Origin: Chitinophaga pinensis
GTDB taxonomy: Bacteria > Bacteroidota > Bacteroidia > UKL13-3
Assembly (NCBI GenBank): GCA_945870425.1
Contig: CAMBSD010000006.1
Location: 1-64,000 of the forward strand
Length of the DNA stretch: 64,000 nucleotides
Direction: 5' to 3'
This document shows positions 34,070 through 42,965 of this stretch, piece after piece. Position numbers and translations under genes: made by a program. Position 1 is the first letter of the stretch. Each line of letters starts with the position of its first letter. The notes beneath the pieces were generated by a model. It made no database searches and had not been told where the DNA came from. It saw only the letters and a program-made list of their open reading frames with translations.

Positions 34070-35383
34070 CACGGTTGTACGAAACATTAGATTTGATATT
34101 TTTGGATAAATAAATTAGGGTCTCCATTACATTCAATAATTATTTGTTTTAATAGTTCATTATCTAGTTCATTGATAAATTTAATTTCGCAATTTTATAT
34201 CCAGATATTTCATTTACTTGTTTATATACCATTAATAACATTGCAGTTACTAGCGTCATATAAATCATTACTAATATTCCATTTTGCCTTCTTGATACCA
34301 AGTGTTTAAAGTTCAATTCTTGTTTTAAAAATCTAAAAAAAACTTCGATATCCCAACGCATTTTATAAATTTCTGTAATTTCGCTGGCCTTTAAATCATC
34401 AATATTTGTTATAAAATACATCATTTCTTTAGTGTCTTTGCTGACAGCTATTATAAGTCTTAATTCACTCTTCACTAAGACTGATTTAGCATTTTTAAGA
34501 TATATTTTATGTTCTTTTTCAATTTTCAGTGTTTCGGTTTCTTGTTTATCTTGCGTTATTGTTTTTACTATTTTATAGTTTTTAGTTGGATTTATTCTTG
34601 TTACAAATAATTTATTCCCATCATTCATTTTCTTGAATTTGTCTCTGCTATTCAAGCCTCTATCAAACACAGCAATACTGTTCTTTTCAAATTCGTTTTC
34701 CATTATTGTTTCAAATAACGAATCGTTTTCAGCTAAATATTTTTGCTCTGTGTAAACTTTTACTTTGTGTGGAATTAAACCATTAAAACCGATGGTAAAT
34801 TTTAGTTGATTTATACTATGTTCACCTTCTTTATTCTTTAAACCATTTTGCATCCCAAAATTCAGTAATTTGGAGCTTAAGGAAACCATGGTAGAATCGA
34901 ACCTTTCAACTGAATATTTGCCAAAATCCTTACGCTTATATTTACGGTTTAACAAGTCCGCTATTTTATAAAATAACTCTTCGAAGTAAGATTGATTAAT
35001 CGTTGTAATTCTATCTCTTATTGAGCTGTGCCGTGTTTTAGAGTCATCTTTTATATCAGAAAGTAATTTAAATTTAGGAGTGTTAAACAGTTCCTCTAAA
35101 ACTCTTAAACTCAATCTTTCACTTTCTAAAATACCCATCAGCAGTAAATTAAATATTAGCTTACCATTCAGTTTTTTTACTTGAAAATCAACATTTGTTT
35201 CTTCTGCAATTTTATCAAAGTACTCAGCTGGTATTAGTGCTAATAAGTCTAGCACTTTCATTTTATTTTGCGCCATATAATTTTGGTTGTCGCAAGTTTC
35301 AAAATTCAAAGACTAATTTTAGATTCTAAATCTTTCGTTATAAACAACAATGTTGTTAAATTGTATTGTTTCGTACAACCGTG
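34070..35383 (-). mobile_element. IS4-type insertion sequence
   Basis: 1314 bp bounded by perfect 17-bp terminal inverted repeats, CACGGTTGTACGAAACA (34070-34086) and its complement (35367-35383). The repeats continue imperfectly inward. One transposase gene fills it. The flanks TTTGCAAT (34062-34069) and TTTGCAAA (35384-35391) agree at 7 of 8 bases, a likely target duplication. Both ends and the gene are intact, so it may be recent or active. Confidence 0.88.
34164..35309 (-). CDS. IS4 family DDE transposase
   Basis: A 381-residue transposase that cuts and rejoins the ends of the insertion sequence. It carries DDE residues in VERFDSTMVSLSS (first Asp), AVFDRGLNSRDKF (second Asp) and YKMRWDIEVFFRFLK. 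The last is the Y-x2-R-x3-E-x6-K signature of the IS4 group with the catalytic Glu. There is no frameshift or stop, and its length is usual. The start may be the Met at 35276 (MAQNKMKVLD), since the first 11 residues add no family similarity. Confidence 0.92.
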   Translation of the reverse strand: MNFETCDNQNYMAQNKMKVLDLLALIPAEYFDKIAEETNVDFQVKKLNGKLIFNLLLMGILESERLSLRVLEELFNTPKFKLLSDIKDDSKTRHSSIRDRITTINQSYFEELFYKIADLLNRKYKRKDFGKYSVERFDSTMVSLSSKLLNFGMQNGLKNKEGEHSINQLKFTIGFNGLIPHKVKVYTEQKYLAENDSLFETIMENEFEKNSIAVFDRGLNSRDKFKKMNDGNKLFVTRINPTKNYKIVKTITQDKQETETLKIEKEHKIYLKNAKSVLVKSELRLIIAVSKDTKEMMYFITNIDDLKASEITEIYKMRWDIEVFFRFLKQELNFKHLVSRRQNGILVMIYMTLVTAMLLMVYKQVNEISGYKIAKLNLSMN

Positions 35384-35405
35384 TTTGCAAAACCGCACTA
35401 GCCCT
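35384..35405. repeat. REP-like palindromic repeat, right part
   Basis: TTTGCAAAACCGCACTAGC is the other arm of the repeat interrupted by the insertion sequence. Its complement GCTAGTGCGG matches GCTGGTTCGG on the left at 8 of 10 bases. Confidence 0.5.
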
Positions 35406-35407
35406 GT

Positions 35408-35962
35408 TTACAATCCCGCCATCATCAATTTTACTTTTAGAACAGCAGCTACTGAAATGCCATCTGTCACCTCGCCTCTTTTTACCATTTGGTATAGCTC
35501 TTCAAAAGGAATTTTCTTTATGATTAATTGCTCGGTTTCTTCGGGTTCAGATTCGGTATATTCTAAGTCCCTTGCCACATATACCAAAGAGTGTTCATCC
35601 GTGGTGGAATTGCTTAGGTGCATTTCCATAATCTTCTCCCATTTATGTGCTATCAGGCCGCACTCTTCTAACAATTCTCTTTTGGCAGATTCAAGCGGGT
35701 CAACACCAATTTTTCCGCCACCTTCGGGTATTTCCCAACTGTATTGATTTAAGGCATAGCGGTATTGCCCTACAATCCAAGTATTGTTATCGCTATCCAA
35801 AGGAATTACACCAATGGCTAGGTTTTTAAAATGCACTACACCATATATGCCAGGCTTTCCGCTAGGGTTTAGTACCTCATTGTGTTGCACCTTAATCCAA
35901 GGATTTTCATAGCCTATTGTGGTGTTTAAGGTTTGCCAAGGGTTTGATTCTTCGTTTTGCAT
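35408..35962 (-). CDS. NUDIX hydrolase, ADP-ribose pyrophosphatase-like
   Basis: A 184-residue cytoplasmic hydrolase of nucleoside-diphosphate derivatives. The NUDIX box reads GGGKIGVDPLESAKRELLEECGL in two parts: GGGKIGVDPLESAK, then RELLEECGL. The metal-binding RExxEExG core is intact. The first Glu position of the classical Gx5E is Val and the loop is two residues shorter than usual. EIPEGGG before it is typical of ADP-ribose/ADP-sugar pyrophosphatases. The gene ends 24 bases from the insertion sequence but is complete. The upstream transglycosylase-like gene is 13 bases away on the same strand, so these are co-transcribed. Confidence 0.9.
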   Translation of the reverse strand: MQNEESNPWQTLNTTIGYENPWIKVQHNEVLNPSGKPGIYGVVHFKNLAIGVIPLDSDNNTWIVGQYRYALNQYSWEIPEGGGKIGVDPLESAKRELLEECGLIAHKWEKIMEMHLSNSTTDEHSLVYVARDLEYTESEPEETEQLIIKKIPFEELYQMVKRGEVTDGISVAAVLKVKLMMAGL

Positions 35963-35975
35963 AGAGCGGATGGTA

Positions 35976-37229
35976 TTAATCTTTACGCTTCAGTTTCTTT
36001 TTTTGTTTTAAGCTCATCGAGTTGATGCGCTTGTAGTAGCCAGTTTTGCTAGCTTTAATCCATATCGTAAGCTTTTTACCTTTGTTTACTTGCTGCTTTC
36101 GTAGCTTGTTCCAACTCTTTATGTCAGCAGCCGAAACATCAAACCAATCGGCAATGTCGGCAAGGTTATCCCCTTTTTTAACAGTATAAAAAACACGTTT
36201 TTTATCAAAGCTATTTTCTTTTTCAGCTTGTCTTTGTTTGATTTTCCTGCTTGCTTTTTCCTCTTCTATCAAGGCAGAGTCAGCTTCGTTTTCGGGCACT
36301 TTGCGTATTTCAACAGGTGTGAATTCAGTAGGGTTGATATTGCGATAAACAGTGTCGTTAAGCAAGTAAAACATTTTGCCTTTGCTTTTTGGCAATTTGA
36401 TAACATAGCCATCCAAATTGAATGGAATGACATCTTTCTTAAACTCTGGATTCAGTTTTCTTAAATCTTCAATAGATACGCCCAAGGTAGAACTGATTTG
36501 TTGAAAGGATAGCCATTTGTTCACCACCACTGTATCTATATCTTCATAAATATCAGGCAAAACACTTTTGATGCCATGTTCCTTGTAATAATTCATTACA
36601 TACACTGCTGCTACATAGCGTGGATACAAGTCGCGGCAAGTGGTAGGTAGGTAATTGTAAACATCCCAGAAATAAAGGCTATTGCCCGCCATTCTGATAC
36701 ACTTGTTTAATGTAACAGGCGAGCAACCATAAGCTGCAATGGCCAAAGGCCAACTTTTGTATATGCTAAATAAATCACGAAAATGAGATGCTGATATTTG
36801 TGTGGATTTAATAGGGTCTCTGCGCTCGTCAATGTATGTTGTCACTTTCAATTTATACATCTTCGACACATTGTAAGCCATCATCCAAATGCCACTATTT
36901 CCACTGGCATTATTGGCTTGAGGTTGTAAGTCAGAAGCTACAACGGCTAAGTATTTTAAATCTGCGGGAACAGATTTTATTTTGAAAGTGCGCTCAATCA
37001 TGGGGAAGTAATACTTACTAGCGCCTAAAATTTCGCGGGTTTTATCAGGATTAGCGAGGTATTCTTCAATAAATTTTTTCACCTCTGGGTGATATACCAA
37101 CTCAAGTTGAGGCTTCAGAGCAGCCAACCTAGTTTGTATAAGTTCATCACTCAGTTTTTGTGCAAAAACCGACCATGATGATGAAAAACAGATGAATAAA
37201 ACAACCAAAAATCCTCTCAAAAATCTCAT
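35976..37229 (-). CDS. MltD-like transglycosylase with LysM, catalytic Glu replaced
   Basis: A 417-residue periplasmic protein (signal peptide to VFAQ). The SLT/MltD-type domain (about residues 70-215) has KYLAVVASDLQPQANNASGN (92-111) then SGIWMMAY. In active enzymes the segment is (L/V)ESxxNPxAxSxxGAxGxWQFM with catalytic Glu. Here that Glu is Ala98 and the WQFM motif is WMMA. Two LysM-like regions follow: a weak one (about 235-280) and a clear one FYTVKKGDNLADIADWF (about 345-390). The end is strongly basic. It should still bind peptidoglycan, but transglycosylase activity is unlikely, so a scaffold role is inferred. Confidence 0.82.
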   Translation of the reverse strand: MRFLRGFLVVLFICFSSSWSVFAQKLSDELIQTRLAALKPQLELVYHPEVKKFIEEYLANPDKTREILGASKYYFPMIERTFKIKSVPADLKYLAVVASDLQPQANNASGNSGIWMMAYNVSKMYKLKVTTYIDERRDPIKSTQISASHFRDLFSIYKSWPLAIAAYGCSPVTLNKCIRMAGNSLYFWDVYNYLPTTCRDLYPRYVAAVYVMNYYKEHGIKSVLPDIYEDIDTVVVNKWLSFQQISSTLGVSIEDLRKLNPEFKKDVIPFNLDGYVIKLPKSKGKMFYLLNDTVYRNINPTEFTPVEIRKVPENEADSALIEEEKASRKIKQRQAEKENSFDKKRVFYTVKKGDNLADIADWFDVSAADIKSWNKLRKQQVNKGKKLTIWIKASKTGYYKRINSMSLKQKKKLKRKD

Positions 37230-37294
37230 ATAGCAATGCTAAGCCTAAAAAAGCTGCGGAAAAGAAAAAGTAATTAAGAAATACACACTAAAAG

Positions 37295-38716
37295 CTATTC
37301 GCTTCTGAAATTTTTTACAAATGCCAATAGCCTGGCTTCGTCAAAAGATTTGGCCATAAACTGCAAACCAATTGGCATATTGTTATTATCAACGCCATTA
37401 GGAATAGAAATAGCCGCGCAGCCAGCAATATTGGCATGTACGGTGAATATATCCGCTAAGTACATAGCCAAAGGATCATCTGATTTTTCACCAATTTTAA
37501 AAGCACTTGTTGGTGAGGTTGGTGACATGATGAAATCATATTGTGAAAAAATTTCATCTGTTTTTTGCTTCACTAGGTTTCTTACTTTTTGTGCTTTGGT
37601 GTAGTATGCATCATAGTATCCTTCACTTAGCACAAAAGTACCTAACATGATTCTACGTTTCACTTCTGCGCCAAATCCCTCTGATCGTGATTTGCGGATG
37701 GTGCTCTCAAAATCGTGGGCATTGCTGCTTCTAAATCCATAATGCATACCTGCAAAGCGAGCCAAATTGGATGAGGCTTCGGCAGTGGTAAGGGTATAGT
37801 AGATGGGAATCAATTTGTCGAGCATATCGAAACTAACTGGCTCAACGGTATGACCTTGTGCACGCAATCGTTCGATAGACTTTTCAATGTTGACTTTTAC
37901 TTCAGGTTGAAGTCCATCCATTTCGATGGTTTCTTTAATATAAGCAATTTTTAGTTTTTGACCGCTAACACTAGCTTGGCTGTATACATCAACAGGCTTT
38001 TCTGAAGAGGTAGCATCATATTCGTCAGCCCCCGAAATCACTTCAAGCAATATTTGGGCATCATCCACACTTTTGGTAAGTGGTCCAATGATATCAAATG
38101 ATGAAGCATAGGCTATTAAACCCCATCTAGAAATACGGCCATAAGTTGGTTTTAGTCCATAAACCCCGCAGAATCCTGCAGGTTGTCTTACGCTCCCGCC
38201 TGTATCGCTTCCAAGGGCAGCCAGGCATAAATCAGCCTGCACCGCTACAGCGCAGCCTCCAGAACTTCCTCCTGAAACCTTGGTATTATCTGCATCGTTT
38301 AAAACAGTTCCAAATGCCGAATTTTCGTTGGAAGCACCCATAGCAAATTCATCACAGTTTAGACGACCAATGATTATGGCATCCTCTGCCAAGAGTCTTT
38401 CAACGGCTGTGGCAGAATAGATAGATGTAAAGCTTTCAAGTATTTTGGAAGAGGCAGAAACTTTATGGCCTTTGTAGCAAAGATTGTCTTTAAGTCCAAT
38501 GACCATTCCGGCTAATTTTCCAGCTTTTCCCTGTTTTATCTTTTGTTGAATGTTGACGGCAGCGCTTTTTGCATCCTCGGTAAACACTTCCAAAAAGGCA
38601 TTAAGATGCTTTTTATCTTCAATGTTTTTCAGGTAATATTCAACTAATTGAGGTAAGCTTATTTTATCAGATTTTATATCCGATTGTATACTTTGTAAGT
38701 GGGTGTATCTTTCCAA
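37295..38716 (-). CDS. gatA: Asp-tRNA(Asn)/Glu-tRNA(Gln) amidotransferase subunit A
   Basis: A 473-residue glutamine amidase of the GatCAB complex, which converts Glu-tRNA(Gln) or Asp-tRNA(Asn) to the amidated forms. The amidase-signature triad is visible: Lys76 in GLKDN, Ser151 in GGSSGG and nucleophile Ser175 in GSDTGGSVRQP. Length is standard. gatB and gatC are not in the window. It is transcribed downstream of tatA but separated by a terminator-like hairpin, so it is probably an independent unit. Confidence 0.95.
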   Translation of the reverse strand: MERYTHLQSIQSDIKSDKISLPQLVEYYLKNIEDKKHLNAFLEVFTEDAKSAAVNIQQKIKQGKAGKLAGMVIGLKDNLCYKGHKVSASSKILESFTSIYSATAVERLLAEDAIIIGRLNCDEFAMGASNENSAFGTVLNDADNTKVSGGSSGGCAVAVQADLCLAALGSDTGGSVRQPAGFCGVYGLKPTYGRISRWGLIAYASSFDIIGPLTKSVDDAQILLEVISGADEYDATSSEKPVDVYSQASVSGQKLKIAYIKETIEMDGLQPEVKVNIEKSIERLRAQGHTVEPVSFDMLDKLIPIYYTLTTAEASSNLARFAGMHYGFRSSNAHDFESTIRKSRSEGFGAEVKRRIMLGTFVLSEGYYDAYYTKAQKVRNLVKQKTDEIFSQYDFIMSPTSPTSAFKIGEKSDDPLAMYLADIFTVHANIAGCAAISIPNGVDNNNMPIGLQFMAKSFDEARLLAFVKNFRSE

Positions 38717-38737
38717 TTGAATGAATGTTTTTGCTTG

Positions 38738-38816
38738 GTTAAATAAAAAATGTCATTCCGCAAGAGCAAAACTAGCAGCAGGGCAACAAAGTTTTAACGC
38801 CAACGGCATGACATTT
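38738..38816 (-). terminator. terminator downstream of tatA
   Basis: Arms AAATGTCATTCCG (38748-38760) and CGGCATGACATTT (38804-38816) pair over 13 positions with one mismatch. On the minus strand the stem runs into TTTTTTATTT. The 43-base loop contains a smaller possible stem. It begins 21 bases after the tatA stop. Confidence 0.65.
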
Positions 38817-38836
38817 ATTTAATACAGTGTTTAAAG

Positions 38837-39031
38837 CTATTCTGCTTTTTTCTCTTTTTCTTTGTCTTTCATGCCATCTTCTATTTGTTGTTTAACATTG
38901 CTTTTTGCATCGTTAAACTCACGCACTCCTTGGCCAATACCACGAAGTAATTCAGGAATTTTTTTACCTCCAAATAATAGAAGAATAACCAATAGAATTA
39001 CAATTAATTCGCTTCCGCCTAATCCAAACAT
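38837..39031 (-). CDS. tatA: twin-arginine translocase subunit TatA/TatE
   Basis: A 64-residue membrane protein that forms the pore of the Tat system for export of folded proteins. It shows the TatA layout: MFGLGGSELIVILLVILLLF membrane helix, the FGGKKIPEL hinge with the conserved Phe-Gly, an amphipathic helix (LLRGIGQGVREFNDAK), and a charged Lys/Glu tail. tatC is not nearby. A -7 element TACATTTG lies upstream (39052-39059). Confidence 0.95.
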   Translation of the reverse strand: MFGLGGSELIVILLVILLLFGGKKIPELLRGIGQGVREFNDAKSNVKQQIEDGMKDKEKEKKAE

Positions 39032-39051
39032 AATTTTTTAAGTTTAAGAGG

Positions 39052-39059
39052 CAAATGTA
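39052..39059 (-). promoter_or_regulatory. -7 element TACATTTG of tatA
   Basis: On the minus strand TACATTTG lies 20 bases upstream of the tatA ATG and matches TAnnTTTG exactly. A clear -33 is not seen. Confidence 0.45.
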
Positions 39060-39170
39060 AATTATATTTTCATTTTTTTATGATGATGTTTTCCCATGCT
39101 TTTAAAAAAAAATGCAAAACCTTTTCAATATTAAAAAGTATTTAATTTCATTTGCCTAAAAGGAAAATAT

Positions 39171-40718
39171 ATGCTTGTAAGAACTTTTGGAAGTGCGGTG
39201 TATGGGGTAAATGCTATTAATGTAACCATTGAAGTAAATGTAGCGGAAGGAAATGGTGTGGGCTATTTTCTAGTTGGCTTGCCCGATAATGCAGTGAAAG
39301 AAAGTCAGCACCGAATTGAGACGGCTTTAAAGAACAATCACTACCGTATACCTCGACAAAAGATAGTAGTTAATATGGCTCCTGCCGATATTCGCAAGGA
39401 AGGATCGGCTTATGATTTGCCTATTGCTATTGGCTATTTAGCAGCGAGCGGGCAGTTGAATGGAGATGATATTGACAAATATATAATAATGGGTGAGTTG
39501 AGTTTGGATGGCTATCTAAAACCCATAAAAGGCGCTTTACCTATAGCTGTTCAAGCCCGAAAGGAAGGATTTAAAGGTTTTATTTTACCAAAAGAAAATG
39601 CGCGAGAAGCGGCAATTGTTAACAACCTAAATGTATACGGAGCAACTCATATTAGAGAGGTAATTGAGTTTTTCAATGGAGATGAAAGTCACCTTGAAAG
39701 ATTTGAAATAGATACCCGAGCTGAGTTCAATAACAACATTCAAAATTTAGATAATGATTTTGCTGATGTTAAAGGTCAAGAAAATATTAAACGCTCTCTT
39801 GAGATAGCTGCTGCAGGTGGGCATAATGCCATACTGATTGGCCCTCCAGGTTCAGGAAAAACCATGTTGGCCAAGAGAATCCCAAGTATTTTACCTCCAT
39901 TAACACTGCATGAAGCTCTAGAAACTACTAAGATTCATTCAGTTGCTGGTAGGTTAACGAAAAACTCGTCATTGGTTTATAACCGACCTTTTCGCGCGCC
40001 ACATCACACCATTTCTGATATTGCTTTGGTAGGAGGGGGTAACAATCCACAGCCTGGAGAAATATCATTAGCGCATAATGGGGTTTTGTTTTTGGATGAA
40101 TTACCTGAGTTCAAAAGGACAGTACTCGAAGTAATGCGTCAGCCACTTGAGGAGAGAAGAGTAACTATCTCTAGAGCTAAGTTTTCGATTGAGTACCCAA
40201 CGAGTTTCATGTTAATTGCTGCTATGAACCCTTGCCCTTGTGGTTATTATAATCACCCTGAAAAAGAGTGTGTTTGTGCACCTGGAACAGTTCAAAAGTA
40301 TTTAAACAAGGTTTCAGGTCCTTTGCTAGATAGGATTGACATACATGTGGAAGTTACACCCGTAAACTTCGACCAATTATCAGATACCCGTAAGGCCGAA
40401 CCTAGCAGCCTCATTCGTGATAGGGTGATGAAAGCAAGAGAAATTCAAAGCAAAAGGTTTGAAAACAATCCTGAGATATATTGCAATGCCCAAATGAGCA
40501 GCACTCAAGTGAGGGAAATGTGTCAAATAAATGCAGTTTCACAAAACCTTTTAAAAACGGCTATGAACAAGCTTCAGTTGTCGGCTAGAGCTTATGATAG
40601 AATATTAAAAGTGGCACGTACCATTGCTGATTTAGCCGAAACTGAAGAAATTAAAGTGGAGCATTTAGCAGAGGCCATTCAATACCGCAGTTTGGATAGA
40701 GAAACATGGGCTGGCTAG
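39171..40718 (+). CDS. YifB/ComM family AAA+ ATPase (Mg-chelatase-like)
   Basis: A 515-residue cytoplasmic ATPase. The N-terminal Lon-like domain (about residues 1-170) begins [20 protein letters not shown] and has [11 protein letters not shown]. The AAA+ Mg-chelatase domain follows, with Walker [12 protein letters not shown] (about 222-232), Walker [10 protein letters not shown] and the sensor region [11 protein letters not shown] with a Cys cluster. The C-terminal helical domain is intact. ComM drives branch migration during natural transformation; other members are annotated simply as YifB. It stands alone here. Confidence 0.93.
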   Translation: MLVRTFGSAVYGVNAINVTIEVNVAEGNGVGYFLVGLPDNAVKESQHRIETALKNNHYRIPRQKIVVNMAPADIRKEGSAYDLPIAIGYLAASGQLNGDDIDKYIIMGELSLDGYLKPIKGALPIAVQARKEGFKGFILPKENAREAAIVNNLNVYGATHIREVIEFFNGDESHLERFEIDTRAEFNNNIQNLDNDFADVKGQENIKRSLEIAAAGGHNAILIGPPGSGKTMLAKRIPSILPPLTLHEALETTKIHSVAGRLTKNSSLVYNRPFRAPHHTISDIALVGGGNNPQPGEISLAHNGVLFLDELPEFKRTVLEVMRQPLEERRVTISRAKFSIEYPTSFMLIAAMNPCPCGYYNHPEKECVCAPGTVQKYLNKVSGPLLDRIDIHVEVTPVNFDQLSDTRKAEPSSLIRDRVMKAREIQSKRFENNPEIYCNAQMSSTQVREMCQINAVSQNLLKTAMNKLQLSARAYDRILKVARTIADLAETEEIKVEHLAEAIQYRSLDRETWAG

Positions 40719-40756
40719 CCTTGATTACCAAGGTCTGTTGTTTGCATTGATAACAA

Positions 40757-40791
40757 TCAATATTGGCCTATCGGCTTATCAATATAGGCCT
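40757..40791. repeat. two 13-bp direct repeats, period 22
   Basis: TCAATATTGGCCT (40757-40769) and TCAATATAGGCCT (40779-40791) differ at one base and are 22 bases apart, about two helical turns. They lie about 50-80 bases upstream of the -7 element of the glutamate dehydrogenase gene. The same bases also allow a 7-bp stem (GGCCTAT/ATAGGCC), but no T-run follows. Confidence 0.45.
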
Positions 40792-40837
40792 GTGTGAAAA
40801 AACTAGTTTACACATGTGCATTTTTATAAAATTTGTT

Positions 40838-40845
40838 TAGGTTTG
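40838..40845 (+). promoter_or_regulatory. -7 element TAGGTTTG of the glutamate dehydrogenase gene
   Basis: Exact TAnnTTTG, 31 bases before the ATG at 40877. No convincing -33 is visible. Confidence 0.45.
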
Positions 40846-40876
40846 CCTCACTATACAAAAAAATCATACACACACT

Positions 40877-42157
40877 ATGTCCCAAAAAGATAATGTAATT
40901 AAACATGGCTCAGAAAACCCTTTCGAGTCGATGAAAAAAAGATTTGATGTTGCAGCAAAAATCATTGGCTTAGACGAAAGCGATTACAATGTATTAATTG
41001 CTCCACAAAAAGCCGTGATAGTAAATATACCAGTTACTATGGATGATGGCAAGGTTAAAGTTTTTGAAGGTTTCCGAGTTGTTCACAATGCAAATTTAGG
41101 TCCTTCAAAAGGTGGTATTCGTTATAGTATGGATGTGCATTTGGATGAGGTGAAAGCATTAGCAGCATGGATGACATGGAAGTGTGCTGTTGTTGGTATT
41201 CCATACGGTGGTGGTAAAGGTGGTATCAAATGTGATCCACGCAGCATGAGCAAAGGTGAATTAGAAAGAATGACCAGAGCCTACACCGATTTAATGGTGG
41301 ATGTTTTCGGTCCTGATAAAGATATTCCTGCACCAGATATGGGAACAGGCCAACAAGAAATGGCTTGGATCATGGATGAATATAGCAAATTAGTTGGAAA
41401 ATCTTCTCCAGCTGTAGTTACTGGTAAACCACTGGTACTAGGTGGTTCACTAGGCCGAGTTGAAGCAACTGGTCGAGGTGTAATGGTTTCTACCCGTTCA
41501 GCATTGAGTAAATTGGGTATCAGCCCAGTAGGCGCTACTTGCGCTGTTCAAGGTTTTGGTAATGTAGGTTCCATTTCAGCTAAACTTTTGGCTCAACAAG
41601 GCATGAAAGTATTAGCTATCTCTGACGTTACAGGAGGTTATTATAATCCAGAAGGTTTAAATATCGATGAGGCCATTGCCTACCGAGATAACAATAAAGG
41701 AACTCTAGAAGGATACAAAGGGGGAAGTAGAATTACCAATGAAGATTTGCTTGAATTAGATGTTCAAGTGCTTGTTCCTGCTGCAATGGAAGATCAAATT
41801 ACGGCTGAAAATGCGGATAAGATAAAAGCTAAATTAATTGTAGAAGGTGCTAATGGTCCAACTTCTAGTAGTGCTGATGATATCTTACATAAAAAAGGTA
41901 TTTTAGTGGTTCCGGATATTTTGGCTAATGCAGGTGGTGTTACAGTAAGTTACTTCGAATGGGTACAAAATCGTTTGGGTTATTTCTGGACAGAAGAGAG
42001 AGTATATCGCAGAGCTGATCGTGTTATGAAGCAGGCTTTCGAAGGTGTATACTCAGCTTCAATCGAGCATAATTGCAGCATGCGCATTGGAGCATATTGT
42101 GTGGCTATTAAAAAAGTAGCTGAAGTAGAAAAATTAAGAGGTAAATTCGGTTTATAG
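40877..42157 (+). CDS. Glu/Leu/Phe/Val dehydrogenase (glutamate dehydrogenase type)
   Basis: A 426-residue enzyme that interconverts glutamate and 2-oxoglutarate plus ammonia with NAD(P). The dehydrogenase dimerisation domain carries GPSKGGIRYSMDV and the active-site Lys in PYGGGKGGIKCDP (about residues 112-124), followed by DIPAPDMGTG. The Rossmann domain starts AVQGFGNVGSISAKLL (about 223-238). This length matches the hexameric bacterial GdhA/RocG type. It is monocistronic, with a terminator and tandem repeats upstream that suggest regulation, fitting a nitrogen-balance enzyme (inference). Confidence 0.93.
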   Translation: MSQKDNVIKHGSENPFESMKKRFDVAAKIIGLDESDYNVLIAPQKAVIVNIPVTMDDGKVKVFEGFRVVHNANLGPSKGGIRYSMDVHLDEVKALAAWMTWKCAVVGIPYGGGKGGIKCDPRSMSKGELERMTRAYTDLMVDVFGPDKDIPAPDMGTGQQEMAWIMDEYSKLVGKSSPAVVTGKPLVLGGSLGRVEATGRGVMVSTRSALSKLGISPVGATCAVQGFGNVGSISAKLLAQQGMKVLAISDVTGGYYNPEGLNIDEAIAYRDNNKGTLEGYKGGSRITNEDLLELDVQVLVPAAMEDQITAENADKIKAKLIVEGANGPTSSSADDILHKKGILVVPDILANAGGVTVSYFEWVQNRLGYFWTEERVYRRADRVMKQAFEGVYSASIEHNCSMRIGAYCVAIKKVAEVEKLRGKFGL

Positions 42158-42177
42158 TAAAATACCATAATCTCGTG

Positions 42178-42220
42178 ACGCGGAGATTCAAACTAAAATT
42201 TGGATACTCCGCGTTTCATT
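42178..42220 (+). terminator. terminator of the glutamate dehydrogenase gene
   Basis: Arms ACGCGGAG (42178-42185) and CTCCGCGT (42207-42214) form a perfect 8-bp GC-rich stem. A T-rich tract TTTCATTT follows. It is 21 bases past the stop. Confidence 0.65.
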
Positions 42221-42245
42221 TATAATATAATTAATACATATAAAT

Positions 42246-42890
42246 ATGCTACATAAAGAAGGAAAAGCCACAATACTAATTACATTGATAGGCTTATTTA
42301 TTTTGAATTTTGGGGTAAGTTTCACAGGTGTTGAATGGTTACAGAATGTAATTATTTTCCTATCCGTGATATTCCTACTAATTATTCTTCAATTTTTTAG
42401 AAACCCATCTGTCAGTATCGACAAAAATGAAAACCATGTTATTTCACCTGCTGATGGAAAAGTGGTGGTTATTGAAGAAGTAGATGAACCGGAATTCTTC
42501 AATCAAAAAAGACTTCAAGTTTCTGTATTTATGAGCCCTTTTAATGTGCATGTAAATCGGAATCCTATCGGTGGAATTGTAAAATATTTCAAATACCATC
42601 CTGGACTTTACCTTGTAGCTTGGCATCCAAAATCATCCACCGAAAACGAAAGAACCACTACTGTAATTGAAGGTAAAAAAGCTACGATTCTTTTCCGTCA
42701 AATTGCCGGTGCCTTGGCTAAACGCATTGTTTGGTATGTGAAAGAAGGGCAATCTGCAGAACAAGGTGATGAAATGGGCTTTATTAAATTCGGTTCAAGG
42801 GTAGATATTTTTTTGCCACTTGATGCAAAAGTAAAAGTACAATTAAACCAAAAGGTAAAAGGTGGAAAAACCATATTGGCTGAAATTTAA
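42246..42890 (+). CDS. psd: phosphatidylserine decarboxylase, short form
   Basis: A 214-residue membrane-associated enzyme that makes phosphatidylethanolamine from phosphatidylserine. One or two N-terminal helices (about residues 8-52) precede the conserved VISPADGKVV, FMSPFNVHVNRNP and NERTTTVIE segments. The self-cleavage site is FGSRVDIFLP: Ser184 would become the pyruvoyl group after cleavage of Gly-Ser. The short length and the position of the GS site match the small bacterial Psd type. It stands between two terminators. Confidence 0.93.
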   Translation: MLHKEGKATILITLIGLFILNFGVSFTGVEWLQNVIIFLSVIFLLIILQFFRNPSVSIDKNENHVISPADGKVVVIEEVDEPEFFNQKRLQVSVFMSPFNVHVNRNPIGGIVKYFKYHPGLYLVAWHPKSSTENERTTTVIEGKKATILFRQIAGALAKRIVWYVKEGQSAEQGDEMGFIKFGSRVDIFLPLDAKVKVQLNQKVKGGKTILAEI

Positions 42891-42933
42891 CACTTTGATT
42901 ACACACATCCCTTTTATTTTTAGAATTTAATGA

Positions 42934-42941
42934 TACATTTG
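42934..42941 (+). promoter_or_regulatory. -7 element TACATTTG
   Basis: Exact TAnnTTTG, 24 bases before the ATG at 42966. Confidence 0.45.
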
Positions 42942-42965
42942 TTAAACAATTAAATTAATCAAAAC

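Noticed and set aside
34164-35309. Transposase remnant
   Set aside because: All three catalytic acids, both terminal repeats and the full reading frame are present, so the element looks complete.
40765-40790. GGCCTAT/ATAGGCC stem as terminator of comM/yifB
   Set aside because: No T-run on either strand. The bases are better described as two direct repeats.
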